Assembly: GCF_030676955.1 (NCBI RefSeq)
Contig: NZ_JAUUUU010000001.1
Location: forward strand, 558,001-622,000
Reading direction: 5' to 3'
Length of the DNA stretch: 64,000 nt
Source of the DNA: Porticoccus litoralis
Lineage (GTDB): Bacteria > Pseudomonadota > Gammaproteobacteria > Pseudomonadales > Porticoccaceae
Position numbers and translations under genes: made by a program. The notes under the pieces were generated by a model. It saw nothing but the letters and a program-made list of their open reading frames with translations. It searched no databases and was not told where the DNA came from. Positions 8,974 through 18,382 of the stretch are shown here, one piece after another; position 1 is the stretch's first letter, and each line of letters starts with the position of its first letter.

Positions 8974-10539
8974 TCAGATATTTCGACCGGAATCCTTCCA
9001 GAAGACCTTGCGAATCTCCTTCTTCAGCACCTTACCGACAGGGCTCCTTGGCAACTCATCCCAGAAATATACCTGTTTCGGGGACTTAACGCTGCCTAAT
9101 CTGCTCTTACAGAACTGAATAATCTCCTGTTCATCAGGCGCTTGTACATTAGCCTTAAGTTCAACAACAGCCGTCACTTGCTCGCCCCATTTTTCGTCGG
9201 GAACGCCAATGACTGCACAGTCCTTGATGGCCGGATGGCCCCAGATAAGCTGCTCGATTTCACTCGGATAGACATTGAAACCACCAGAAATAATCATGTC
9301 CCGTTTGCGGTCCACAATAGAGAGGTATCCACGCTCATCCAGAAAACCGATATCACCAGTACGCTGCCAACCATCGCGACGAATCTCTTCAGTGGCCGCT
9401 GGGCTTTGATAATATCCTTTCATCAACAGATTACCTTTGACCGCAATCTCCCCCTCTTCACCCACCGACAGTGGCTGCCAGTCATCATCGAGAATTGCCA
9501 ACTCCACATGCGGACATACCTTGCCGCAGGACCTGAGGATTTCGGGGTGATCGTTTTCAAGGGCGTAGACATGATCCTCGGCACTCAGGAATGTGCAGAT
9601 CATCGGCGCCTCAGCCTGACCATAGGTTTGCACCATCACCGGACCAAACGCAGCAATCGCCTCCTTGAGCTTGTCCACCGACATTGGCGCAGCCGCATAC
9701 CAGAAGTAACGCAAACTTGAATAGTCGAAGTCACGAATCGATGGATCTGCAAGCAGCATATAAATGGCCGTGGGCGGCAGGAAAAGATGAGTCACCCGGT
9801 AGTCCTGGATCACCCTGAGCAGCCTATCGGGAATCATCCCATCCATGACCACAACCGATGCACCTTGACGAATGGTGGCAAATGACGCGACCCCGGCCGC
9901 ATGGGTCATCGGGGCTGAGACAAGATAAGAACCGGGAATATCCGGCTCAGGCATAACCTCGTCCTGAATCGCCGTCAACGTTTCCCAGCTACGACTACTC
10001 CATTCCGCCAGCTTCGAATCACCCGTGGTTCCACCCGTGGCAAACAGATTAAGGAGAACATTTTCACCCTCAGGTTTCACGTCAAGTGTCAGAGGCATTA
10101 CCAGCTCATCGGCCAATGCTTGAAGCTCGACACCCAGCACTTGCTGGCCGTTAAATCTAAGAAGCTTATCCTCAAGATAGGTATCTACTATCTGTGGGAT
10201 GGACGCCAAAATAGTGTCATCCACAAAGAATTTGACTGCACCAGATTTGGCGATCTGCTTCTGATTTGCTTCGAAAGTATTGCGGACATTGAGCGGCAAC
10301 CAGACGGCGCCCAGACGTGATATAGCAAAAATACAGCAATAAGCGGCAACCGAATTGGGAGCATAAGTCGCGACAACATCCTGCGACTTAACTCCCCTTT
10401 CTCGGAGGACCTCCGCAATTTGCACGGAGGCATTCACCATTTGCCGGTAACTGAGAGAGAGCTCGTTGTCCAGATCAATAAACTTGCCAGCGCCCGACCT
10501 CACGGCTGGGCTCTCATCAAGAAAATCGACGAGCCGCAT
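8974..10539 (-). CDS. AMP-forming acyl-CoA synthetase
   Basis: A member of the adenylate-forming superfamily. It shows the P-loop ATGGTTGDSK, the QTYGQAEAP motif, the hinge region VDRKRDMIISGGFNVYPSEIE shortened in the family as DRxRDMI, and the C-terminal catalytic Lys in SPVGKVLKKEI. ATG at 10539 is preferred because AGGGGG lies six to eight bases upstream; a GTG six bases earlier is also possible. It follows the epsilon-like gene by 24 bases. By analogy with benzoylacetate-CoA ligase next to acetophenone carboxylase, it may activate the beta-keto acid product (inference). Substrate cannot be read from sequence. Confidence 0.9.
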   Translation of the reverse strand: MRLVDFLDESPAVRSGAGKFIDLDNELSLSYRQMVNASVQIAEVLRERGVKSQDVVATYAPNSVAAYCCIFAISRLGAVWLPLNVRNTFEANQKQIAKSGAVKFFVDDTILASIPQIVDTYLEDKLLRFNGQQVLGVELQALADELVMPLTLDVKPEGENVLLNLFATGGTTGDSKLAEWSSRSWETLTAIQDEVMPEPDIPGSYLVSAPMTHAAGVASFATIRQGASVVVMDGMIPDRLLRVIQDYRVTHLFLPPTAIYMLLADPSIRDFDYSSLRYFWYAAAPMSVDKLKEAIAAFGPVMVQTYGQAEAPMICTFLSAEDHVYALENDHPEILRSCGKVCPHVELAILDDDWQPLSVGEEGEIAVKGNLLMKGYYQSPAATEEIRRDGWQRTGDIGFLDERGYLSIVDRKRDMIISGGFNVYPSEIEQLIWGHPAIKDCAVIGVPDEKWGEQVTAVVELKANVQAPDEQEIIQFCKSRLGSVKSPKQVYFWDELPRSPVGKVLKKEIRKVFWKDSGRNI

Positions 10540-10563
10540 ACTCACCCCCTATTAAAGATTAGA

Positions 10564-11421
10564 TTAACCCTTAAGGGTAGCAAGTGTATCGAGTACAGTC
10601 TCCGGTTTTGTGCCAGCCGGGATGGTCAAATAGTAGAACCCCGAAGTAGCAGGCAGAGAACCAGACTGGTCACCCCACAAATACTCGGAAATATCCACAC
10701 CACTCACCTTGGCCGCTGTGGGAGATCCCGCTGGAGCGACAGCAAAAGCCACATCGGCAGGAACATCGTAATCCACATCAGGAGAAGGCAAATAGACCCC
10801 AACGGACCAACGGTAATGCTTGGCCACATTGTAGATCGGCTGATACCAACTTAATTCCTCACCGCTAGCCGGCGGTAATTCGGGATCTTCTACCAGTAGC
10901 ACCCCGGACAGATCGGTTTCGCTGAAATAGCGAAGAAAATCTGCCATGTACATTGATGCAGTATCAATGTTCATTTCATCGGGTTCCGCCACTTCACCGT
11001 TGGCAGCTTGATGAGCCTTCACCAGCAATGAACGAGGCGAAGGCATCACCAACGCCAGCGGCGTTGAAGCTCCATAATTGTTACTGAAGGCAGTGATCAC
11101 TTCTGCCAGCAACTCCCTCGGACCATAAGCTTCGAGCATGGCTTTTAATGCCACGGTGACACGACGCTTACCGGCCATGGACGGAATGGCTTCCGGATCT
11201 TCCTTCATCCAATGTTGGAACAGGTCCCAGACATCAAGCACTGCAACCTGCGATTTCACCAAGCCATGGGCCTGCCCGTAAAAAGACATGTAGGCAGCGG
11301 GATTCGACCAGGGGTTTTCATCCGCACCCAGCAACAGCTTTTTGGTGTAATCGGTAAAGTTAATCCAAAGCCGGGGGGTCTCCCCCCCGGCGGTTAGGTA
11401 AGATGCTAAGTTAACAGCCAT
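10564..11421 (-). CDS. Putative epsilon subunit of an acetophenone carboxylase-like complex
   Basis: A 285-residue (about 31 kDa) protein without a motif I can name. Its position, between the beta subunit and the CoA ligase, and its size correspond to Apc5/ApcE (about 34 kDa) of the acetophenone carboxylase operon; that is the main support. It is soluble-looking, rich in Pro and Asp near the C-terminus. ATG at 11421 is chosen over an ORF opening 84 bases upstream: it has GAAAGGA eight bases upstream and follows the beta-subunit stop by one base, suggesting translational coupling. An unrelated role cannot be excluded. Confidence 0.65.
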   Translation of the reverse strand: MAVNLASYLTAGGETPRLWINFTDYTKKLLLGADENPWSNPAAYMSFYGQAHGLVKSQVAVLDVWDLFQHWMKEDPEAIPSMAGKRRVTVALKAMLEAYGPRELLAEVITAFSNNYGASTPLALVMPSPRSLLVKAHQAANGEVAEPDEMNIDTASMYMADFLRYFSETDLSGVLLVEDPELPPASGEELSWYQPIYNVAKHYRWSVGVYLPSPDVDYDVPADVAFAVAPAGSPTAAKVSGVDISEYLWGDQSGSLPATSGFYYLTIPAGTKPETVLDTLATLKG

Positions 11422-11422
11422 A

Positions 11423-13699
11423 CTATTTCCTTTCGTTAGAAGGAGGTAAGCCTGCCGCTTCTCTGACTCTGGCAAGCTCATCCTCAAGCTCACTGATTCT
11501 AACATCTTTAGGATGGGTCACATAAATGGGGCCCGGGTTTTTAGCATCACGCTTGTCGTTGATATTACCGGCGTACACGTAATCCAGTTCGTTGTTCCAG
11601 GAACCATAGAACGGGATATTTTCCGGAGGAGTATCCTTCACATGAGACTTGACGAACTCTGCGTAGGGTACACCCTGCTTCTTACGAGTTTCACGGTAAT
11701 CTGCACGAAGCTTCTCAGTAGCAGCCATGTCAACCACGAGGGTTTCTTCATTGAACTCCACTTTGTAAAGTTTCTTCGCGACATCCGGAGTGATCAGACC
11801 TTCTTCGATGTCCATGATCACATAAGTGGGATCACGCTCGAGAGGGTCACCATAACCACCACCAGAACCCTGGGAGATCATGTACAGCTCACCACGCTTG
11901 GAGATGTCGAAACCAAGACCCATGTGCTGGGTGTGGTAACGGGCACCTTCAAAAGGCTGCTCATTCATGATTTCAGCAATGGAGTGCTTAAATCTTTCAG
12001 GTTCTTTGAGCAGGATGTCATAGACGTCCACACCAGATACACGACACATCGGGTAAGTACCGCCGGCGTAACCACCGAACAGACCTTGGATAGTCGGTAC
12101 TTTAGAACCCTGGGTAGTGGTCATGAAGCCCCACTGATCACTGTCTTTGGTAGACGAGATCATGGTGTAGCCCATACCACCACGGTATTTACCAGGTGCC
12201 TGGGTGTTGGTGGTCATTTTCTTGGAAACCAACTGCAGGAACGGTACTTCTTCCTCGTTCATTTCCTGCTCACCGATATCCGCCATGGTTGCGAAGATCG
12301 GAGACAGCGCATGCTCACCATCGCGGTCCATACGAGCACCACCGCCCATACCATTCAGATCGGCACAGAGGTTACCCAGAGTTTCACCGTGCTGGTTCAC
12401 ACCACCCCAGATGAAGGTGTTGATCATGTTGTGCCAGGGTGCCAGTACACGGGTGTACTTGTCCGGGCAGCTGTACAGGAACTTGGCCGTCGCATGCTGG
12501 GCCACGGTGAAGCTGTGGAAGATGGACATCAAGCTCTGTGAGTTAGGCGCTGAGTAGGAACAGTCAACCAACGTACCTTGCTGAGTTACAAACTCAATGG
12601 GAGACAGACCCGCTTGACCACGAGGCAGATCAGGCCAGATGTGGTTCATGAACGCTTGGCCCACCATACCTTTCATACCCGGCAACTGGGTGTTGATGGC
12701 ACGGTTGGTCAACTCAGGGCTGGTACCGGTGAAGTCGAAGATCAGACGATCGCCTTTCTTGGTCACAGCCAGGTTGATTTTCAGCAGAGCGTTTTCACGC
12801 AGAGTACTGTCCATGATGGTTTGAGTGCGAACAGTCATGTCAGGCCACTCGGAGATACGGCGACGTACTTCGGTCACAACGCTCTCGTTGGTGTAGCGCA
12901 GACAGGCAGTCAGGGCGTCCGGACCGTCAGTGGCCAGAACTTCCTTGATCCGCTTCTCAAGACGCATACAGGCGAACAGTTTCACCTTAATGTCTTCATA
13001 CTGCAGCTTCGGCTCACGCACAGAGTTCTGCAGGAAGGTCAGCAGGTCTTTCTTGATCTCATAGCCTTCAACAATCTTGAACGGAGACATTTTCAGGCCT
13101 TCGTCAAAAGAGGTTTCAGCCATGGAGGGCATACCGCCCGGCTCAATCGCACCGCATTCACCTTCGTGTACGGTGGAAGCTACCCAGCAGACAAGTTTGC
13201 CTTCGTGGAACACTGGAATGATCATGCTCTGGTCAGTGTTGTGCACGTTACCGTAGCGGGAATCATTGTGAATAAAGCCGTCGCCTTCATTGACGCCAAC
13301 GGTTTTTTCCTCGACCCAGTTCTTGATGATGAACTTGATCGGGTGGTGAACCAGTGCAGAGAAGATCAATACACCACCAGCACTACCGATAGTCAGGTCG
13401 CCTGACGCGGAGTAGATACCGGTGATAATGTCACCCCATTTTGCACCAGGCGCCGCACCCATCTGCTCAACCATCTCAAAACCTTCTTCACAGGCAGACT
13501 GCAGACGGTCACGGATAGAAGCGATCTGGTTCAGGTCGGTAAATTGCCCCATACACTTTTCTTCATCGGCCGTGCGCGGCTCGATGTTGTGGTGGCGCAT
13601 GATTTCCGGATCGGGACCCAGGAACAGCGTGGTTTCCTTGAGGAATTTTTCAATCAGCTCCTGATCTTCCAGAGCCGGATTTGTGGTTTCGTTATTCAT
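11423..13699 (-). CDS. Hydantoinase B/oxoprolinase family protein, carboxylase beta subunit
   Basis: A 758-residue HyuB-family protein (FTGTSPELTNRAINTQLPG, TVAQHATAKF and YGDPLERDP segments). HyuB-type subunits form the carboxylation site in acetone and acetophenone carboxylases and the lyase half of N-methylhydantoinases. Size and place fit the beta subunit of Apc. It begins 15 bases after the alpha' gene with a GGGG ribosome site and ends one base before the next gene. Two HyuA-type partners plus a small zinc-ribbon protein in the same operon argue for Apc-like rather than hydantoinase activity. Confidence 0.88.
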   Translation of the reverse strand: MNNETTNPALEDQELIEKFLKETTLFLGPDPEIMRHHNIEPRTADEEKCMGQFTDLNQIASIRDRLQSACEEGFEMVEQMGAAPGAKWGDIITGIYSASGDLTIGSAGGVLIFSALVHHPIKFIIKNWVEEKTVGVNEGDGFIHNDSRYGNVHNTDQSMIIPVFHEGKLVCWVASTVHEGECGAIEPGGMPSMAETSFDEGLKMSPFKIVEGYEIKKDLLTFLQNSVREPKLQYEDIKVKLFACMRLEKRIKEVLATDGPDALTACLRYTNESVVTEVRRRISEWPDMTVRTQTIMDSTLRENALLKINLAVTKKGDRLIFDFTGTSPELTNRAINTQLPGMKGMVGQAFMNHIWPDLPRGQAGLSPIEFVTQQGTLVDCSYSAPNSQSLMSIFHSFTVAQHATAKFLYSCPDKYTRVLAPWHNMINTFIWGGVNQHGETLGNLCADLNGMGGGARMDRDGEHALSPIFATMADIGEQEMNEEEVPFLQLVSKKMTTNTQAPGKYRGGMGYTMISSTKDSDQWGFMTTTQGSKVPTIQGLFGGYAGGTYPMCRVSGVDVYDILLKEPERFKHSIAEIMNEQPFEGARYHTQHMGLGFDISKRGELYMISQGSGGGYGDPLERDPTYVIMDIEEGLITPDVAKKLYKVEFNEETLVVDMAATEKLRADYRETRKKQGVPYAEFVKSHVKDTPPENIPFYGSWNNELDYVYAGNINDKRDAKNPGPIYVTHPKDVRISELEDELARVREAAGLPPSNERK

Positions 13700-13714
13700 T
13701 GTCTAATACCCCTC

Positions 13715-15862
13715 TTAATTTTGTTCGACGCGGAAGAACCAAACGGCGCCCTGCTCAGCAGAAACATACTTCCAGCCTGGTTCAATCAAGTAGGTTGTTA
13801 CTTCAGAGGCAACAATGCCTGGACCTACGATCTCAGTTCCCGGGGGAATGTCGTCCTTACGCCATACCGGTGTCTCAATGCCCTTAGGACCTTCACTGAC
13901 AAAGTAACAGGTTCTGGTGGACAGCGGAGCTGGAGGAGCAAGACGCTCGCTTTCAGGTACCGGTTTGATGTGTTTAAAGTGAACGGTATCGTGCTCAACA
14001 AAAGAAGCCACACGAATGGTGTTGATACGAATACCTGCTTCAGGCGCCTGGCTACCTTCACCAAAACGGTGGCCGTAGTCATCCGAGAACTGCTGCAGGA
14101 TGTTCAATACATCAACTGCCGAATCCAGAGTGTGCTTGGGAATAACAACAGTGGTTTGTACCAGCTGGTTACCATAGCGCATATCCAGTTCCAGAGAGTG
14201 CTTGATAGAAGACTGCTCGGCACCCTGACGCAGCAAGTCGTTTGTACCACGCTCACTCAGCTCAGCAACAATGTCATTGAAGCGCTGGTAATCGCTGAAG
14301 ACCTTACGGGTGTTTGAATCGTACAGCACCAGGAAGAGAGACATTTCGTGAATGTGCATTTGGTGCATGTTGCCGGCACCCACAGCAGAGAACACGGAGC
14401 TCATTGGCGGTGCCAGAATCTTGTCCATGTTCAGGTTGCTGGCGATACCACAGCAGTGCAGAGGACCATTACCACCGTAGGCTAGCATGGTGAAGTCCTC
14501 GGGGTCATAACCACGAACACGCAGTTCGGTGTGCAGACCGTTAGCCATGTTGCTGTCAACTTTCTCTTTGATCAGCAGCGCCGCTTCGATTGGCTCGACA
14601 TCCAGATCGTCACACAGTGCTTCTTCAATAGCGAACATGGAACGCTTCGGATTCAGCGGAATGTGGCCACCGGCGTAGTTGGTGGGATCCAGGTAACCCA
14701 ACGCCAAGTCAGCATCAGTTACAGTCGGGTTCATACCACCGCGGTCATAACAGGCTGGACCCGGGTCAGAACCGGCACTCTTAGGTCCAACGGCAACAGC
14801 ATTGTACATACGGTCAAAGGAAGCGATAGAACCACCGCCAGCACCCAGAGTTACCAGGTGAACCATAGGTACAGACACCAACCAGCGGTCGATAACCGGG
14901 TTAAAGTCATAGTGCTTGATACCGCCTTCTACCACGATACCGATATCGTAAGAAGTACCACCCATATCGGTAGCAACCACACTGCCCAGATCAGCTTCTT
15001 TCGCCAAGTGTTCTGCGGCGCTGATACCGGATACAGGACCGGAGTGAATGGTTTGCAGCGCATCCGTGGAGTTCAACTGCGCCATACCACCGGAGTTGTG
15101 AATTACCAGCATCGGCTTGGAGTAGGAGTTGGCGCGCAGGTTTTGCTCCAACTGGCTCATCGCGTGATACATGGTGGAGTGCAGGTAACCATCGACGATG
15201 GCAGACGTTGCACGCACATACTCACCTTTACGGCCAGCTACACGGTGAGACAGGATCACCGGAATAGAACCCAGCAGGTGAGAGGGGTATTCATCCAGCA
15301 GGATCTGCTCAACACGCTTTTCGTGCTCGGGGTTAACCACAGAGTTAATCAAACAAACCACGATAGCCTGAGCACCTTTGTTCACCAGGCTGCGGATTCT
15401 TTCACGAACGTCTTTTTCATCCAGCGGCATAACCAGTTCGCCCTGGAAGCCCAGACGCTCACGAACACCTTCGATCATGTGCGGCAGAACCAGAGGAGCA
15501 GGACGCTGTGCGTCGGGCAGGTTTTGCTTGCCCAGCTCATCCAGACCTTCACCGTAACCACGACCACGGCTCAGAGGCACCATCGCTTCGTAGCCAGCTG
15601 TTACCAGCATACCGATACGAGGACCATTGTGCTCAATCAGCGCGTTGGTACCCAGAGTGGTCGCGTAACGAACGGAGTCAACACCACCAAGGATTTCTTC
15701 CATGGTAATGCCGAGTTCGGTGTAAGCCTTTTCGACAGCCTCGTTAAAACCGAGGGCCAGGTTTTGGTGGGTGGTCAACGCTTTGGTTTCAATATACTTG
15801 TTGTCCCACACCACAAAGCAATCGGTGAACGTACCACCGATATCTACTGATATACGTTTCAT
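13715..15862 (-). CDS. Hydantoinase A/oxoprolinase family protein, carboxylase alpha' subunit
   Basis: A 715-residue HyuA-type ATPase of the ASKHA fold. The N-terminal phosphate loop VDIGGTFTDCFVV and the second ATP-binding segment VVATDMGGTSYDIGIV are intact, as is GAGGGSIASFD. In acetone/acetophenone carboxylases such subunits phosphorylate bicarbonate and the enolised ketone. The operon encodes a second, divergent HyuA protein (16322-18256), the hallmark of the five-subunit Apc type. The ATG has AGGAAA nine bases upstream; the gene follows the gamma subunit by 55 bases. Confidence 0.9.
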   Translation of the reverse strand: MKRISVDIGGTFTDCFVVWDNKYIETKALTTHQNLALGFNEAVEKAYTELGITMEEILGGVDSVRYATTLGTNALIEHNGPRIGMLVTAGYEAMVPLSRGRGYGEGLDELGKQNLPDAQRPAPLVLPHMIEGVRERLGFQGELVMPLDEKDVRERIRSLVNKGAQAIVVCLINSVVNPEHEKRVEQILLDEYPSHLLGSIPVILSHRVAGRKGEYVRATSAIVDGYLHSTMYHAMSQLEQNLRANSYSKPMLVIHNSGGMAQLNSTDALQTIHSGPVSGISAAEHLAKEADLGSVVATDMGGTSYDIGIVVEGGIKHYDFNPVIDRWLVSVPMVHLVTLGAGGGSIASFDRMYNAVAVGPKSAGSDPGPACYDRGGMNPTVTDADLALGYLDPTNYAGGHIPLNPKRSMFAIEEALCDDLDVEPIEAALLIKEKVDSNMANGLHTELRVRGYDPEDFTMLAYGGNGPLHCCGIASNLNMDKILAPPMSSVFSAVGAGNMHQMHIHEMSLFLVLYDSNTRKVFSDYQRFNDIVAELSERGTNDLLRQGAEQSSIKHSLELDMRYGNQLVQTTVVIPKHTLDSAVDVLNILQQFSDDYGHRFGEGSQAPEAGIRINTIRVASFVEHDTVHFKHIKPVPESERLAPPAPLSTRTCYFVSEGPKGIETPVWRKDDIPPGTEIVGPGIVASEVTTYLIEPGWKYVSAEQGAVWFFRVEQN

Positions 15863-15917
15863 AACCTATTTCCTAAATCAGTCCTAATTTATTCACTAAA
15901 CCAACTTACTAGCACGA

Positions 15918-16322
15918 TCAGTGCTTGTGGGTGTGGCAGCGATCGACAAGAACGTTGGGGCCTTTCACCGGCTCGGTGATTTCCTCACGGTGGCTCCATT
16001 GTTCCTTCAGGGCGTCAAGATCAACTTCCATGTCGTAGAGCGGCATGTGGTTGGGGAAGGTGTATTCAACCTCAACCTGGGTACCGCATGACGGACAATA
16101 GAATTCATAGATGTTGACCCACTCTCTGTCTGGACAGAATGTGAAACGGTATTTTTCCGGGTCAATGATGGACGGGTGGATATCCGCGGGGTCACGGTTA
16201 TAGACCAACAGCCCTTCTTTATAGTTGCCGCGTGCTGAGCCCACTACGTGATCACAAACACGGCACTCCCAGTTTTCCGTATCCAGGTCGATACGAAGAT
16301 ATTCAGTCATCAATACTTTCAT
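15918..16322 (-). CDS. Small zinc-ribbon protein, acetone/acetophenone carboxylase gamma subunit
   Basis: A 134-residue (15 kDa) protein with two Cys pairs, CRVC near residue 20 and CPSC near residue 77, that should bind one zinc, and a His-rich tail (CHTHKH). Size, Cys pairs and the segment GNYKEGLLVYNRDP match the AcxC/Apc-gamma family. Its ATG overlaps the alpha-subunit stop codon by one base (TAATG), a sign of coupled translation and fixed stoichiometry. Confidence 0.88.
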   Translation of the reverse strand: MKVLMTEYLRIDLDTENWECRVCDHVVGSARGNYKEGLLVYNRDPADIHPSIIDPEKYRFTFCPDREWVNIYEFYCPSCGTQVEVEYTFPNHMPLYDMEVDLDALKEQWSHREEITEPVKGPNVLVDRCHTHKH

Positions 16323-18256
16323 TATTTTTCCCCCTTGGTCAGGCGGATATCGCCCAATTCAGTAACAACGAATTCCCAACCTTCGCGAACCAGACAGGTG
16401 AAGAATTCTTCTTCAATAACTGCCGGGCCTACGCCGTGGCCGCCTGGCTCCATGAAGCTGACTTCATAAACAGGCAGTTCCTGAGTACCGGTATCACCAG
16501 CGAAAAGAGAACGGGTTTTGGTAGCTTTGGCCGGGCTGCCTTTCTTAACAGAAGCGTGAGAGCTGTCTTCGGTTTTAAGCTGCTTGCGCACGGAAACTTC
16601 CAGAGTGACCGCATCGGCTTTAGCCATTTCCTGAGGAATAGCGATAGCACCATTGAGCTTGGATACCAGCTCAGCACCATCTTTCTCGGCAACGAGACGC
16701 GCTTCAGTCACATAGTCACCTCTGCCATAACCCTCTGCGAACATATCGCGCTCACCGCGCTCAACCAGAGACGCGTATGCAGCTTCCAGCGCTTCCTGGC
16801 GGTTGCCTTTCAGCACAACAGCATAGCTTTGACCGATGTCACAATCGCCAATACCGAACGCACTGAATACAGCAGCAGTTTTCGGGATGAATACAGTGGA
16901 CAGGCCGCATTTTTCAGCAACGCCACAAGAGTTCATCGGACCGGCGCCACCAAAGGCCATCAGAACGGTGTCATCTTCGATCTTGCCGTAAACTTTCAGC
17001 TCATTAGCAATTTTCTGCTCGAATGCATCACGCAGCTGGAACAGCGCCTCATCTACAGTGATACCCAGTGGAGTCGCAATGTTCTCGTTGATGGCAGCGC
17101 GTGAACGCTCAGCATCAAGAGCCAGACCACCACCGAAGTAGGTAGAAGGATCAAGAAGACCCAACAGCAGGTTTACATCTGTCATGGTTGCATTCTTGCC
17201 ACCGCGACCGAAACAGGCTGGTCCAGGTACAGCGCCCACACTCTCGGGGCCTACTTGAATAGCGCCATCTTTAACAGACAGGATGGAGCTACCGCCGACA
17301 CCGGGGCTAGCGATTTCACACAGGCCGAAAGAAATCGGAACACCTTCCACCAGGCCACGACGATCTTCATCAACAGCGTGGTTGATCACCTGACCCACGT
17401 CAGTAGTCGTACCACCAACGTCCATGGACAGAACGTTTTTCAGGTTGTACTGCTTGCTGAAGGTTTTAACGCCTTCCATACCACCACGAGGGCCGGAGCT
17501 GTAGGTTTTCAGCGCAATCGTTTTAGCAACACGAGAAGCGTCACCATCGTTGCGGAAAATCAACAGCGGGTTTTTGGTGCGGTATTCACGCAGACGGTTT
17601 TCTGCGTTGTACAGGAAGTTTTCCATGGCCGGATGCAGGAAAGAGTTGATCATTGCAGTCCAGGCACGACGCTCTTCAGAGATATCATCAGCCAGTTCGC
17701 TGGAGAACAGCATCGGCACAGCACCCAGCAGGTGACGTGGATAGTTATCAAACGCCAGACGCTTGAATTGCGCTTCGTACTCATCCGCCTTGTCAGACTC
17801 AAAGCTAACAACGATACGGTTGGCACCAACTGAGGTCAGACGAGTGATAACTGACGTTGTATCAGCACCTTTCGCAACATCTGACAGGGCAGCCAGATCC
17901 ACTTCAGCCACACGATCACCAACGAGGAAGTCATACAGCTCTTCGTCCAGCTTGCGCAGACGTGAAGGCAAATCAGAGCCTTTATTGACAACCAGACCCA
18001 GACGCGGACCTTTACGCTCTACGATAGCGTTGGTGCCCTGAGTGGTGGAGTAACGAATATGGTCTACTTCAGCAAGCAATCTGGCGACGTCTTCCTGACC
18101 ATAGGCTTCTTGAGAAGCCTTACGTAAACCGTCGAAAAAGCACTTACTCAGGTCGTAAGGCGTAGTGAGGGTTTTAGTTTTGTAGAAATTATTATCCTTC
18201 AGCACGCAGATATCGGTGAGCGTGCCTCCGTTATCGATATTTATCAGCATTCCCAT
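16322..18256 (-). CDS. Hydantoinase A/oxoprolinase family protein, carboxylase alpha subunit
   Basis: A 644-residue (about 70 kDa) HyuA-type ATPase and the first gene of the operon. The N-terminal loop is IDNGGTLTDICVL, slightly off the usual DxGGTFTD, while the second loop SMDVGGTTTDVGQV is canonical. It is shorter and more divergent than the alpha' protein downstream. ATG at 18256 has AAGG nine bases upstream; a second ATG two codons later is less likely. The gene lies 97 bases downstream of the expected start of a very good sigma-54 promoter. Confidence 0.9.
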   Translation of the reverse strand: MGMLINIDNGGTLTDICVLKDNNFYKTKTLTTPYDLSKCFFDGLRKASQEAYGQEDVARLLAEVDHIRYSTTQGTNAIVERKGPRLGLVVNKGSDLPSRLRKLDEELYDFLVGDRVAEVDLAALSDVAKGADTTSVITRLTSVGANRIVVSFESDKADEYEAQFKRLAFDNYPRHLLGAVPMLFSSELADDISEERRAWTAMINSFLHPAMENFLYNAENRLREYRTKNPLLIFRNDGDASRVAKTIALKTYSSGPRGGMEGVKTFSKQYNLKNVLSMDVGGTTTDVGQVINHAVDEDRRGLVEGVPISFGLCEIASPGVGGSSILSVKDGAIQVGPESVGAVPGPACFGRGGKNATMTDVNLLLGLLDPSTYFGGGLALDAERSRAAINENIATPLGITVDEALFQLRDAFEQKIANELKVYGKIEDDTVLMAFGGAGPMNSCGVAEKCGLSTVFIPKTAAVFSAFGIGDCDIGQSYAVVLKGNRQEALEAAYASLVERGERDMFAEGYGRGDYVTEARLVAEKDGAELVSKLNGAIAIPQEMAKADAVTLEVSVRKQLKTEDSSHASVKKGSPAKATKTRSLFAGDTGTQELPVYEVSFMEPGGHGVGPAVIEEEFFTCLVREGWEFVVTELGDIRLTKGEK

Positions 18257-18362
18257 ATCGAGTTACCTTAGTTTAGTTTCTTTCTAGCCAAAATTGATTA
18301 GGTTTATATCCCCTTCTGCAAGGTGTACGACAAGTCGAACACATCACAGGGATAAGATTCTT

Positions 18363-18382
18363 ATGCAACGGTCGTACCAACT
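18363..18382 (-). promoter_or_regulatory. Sigma-54 (-24/-12) promoter of the carboxylase operon
   Basis: On the minus strand TTGGTACGACCGTTGCAT matches the consensus TTGGCACG-N4-TTGCAT at all but one position. GG is at 18378-18377 and GC at 18366-18365, exactly ten bases between. Transcription should start near 18353. A weaker overlapping candidate (-12 CTTGCA near 18318) lacks a proper GG. The adjacent activator gene makes this the best-supported regulatory site of the island. Confidence 0.8.

Noticed and set aside
14531..15850. 439-codon frame on the plus strand inside the alpha' gene
   Set aside because: Fully antisense to a strong HyuA gene; composition is a shadow of the real frame and no family is recognised. 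The same applies to the long antisense frames in alaS, the beta subunit and DUF1302.
18312..18332. Second sigma-54 promoter near 18318
   Set aside because: The -12 block CTTGCA is good, but the -24 position has GT instead of GG; the site at 18363-18382 is clearly better.
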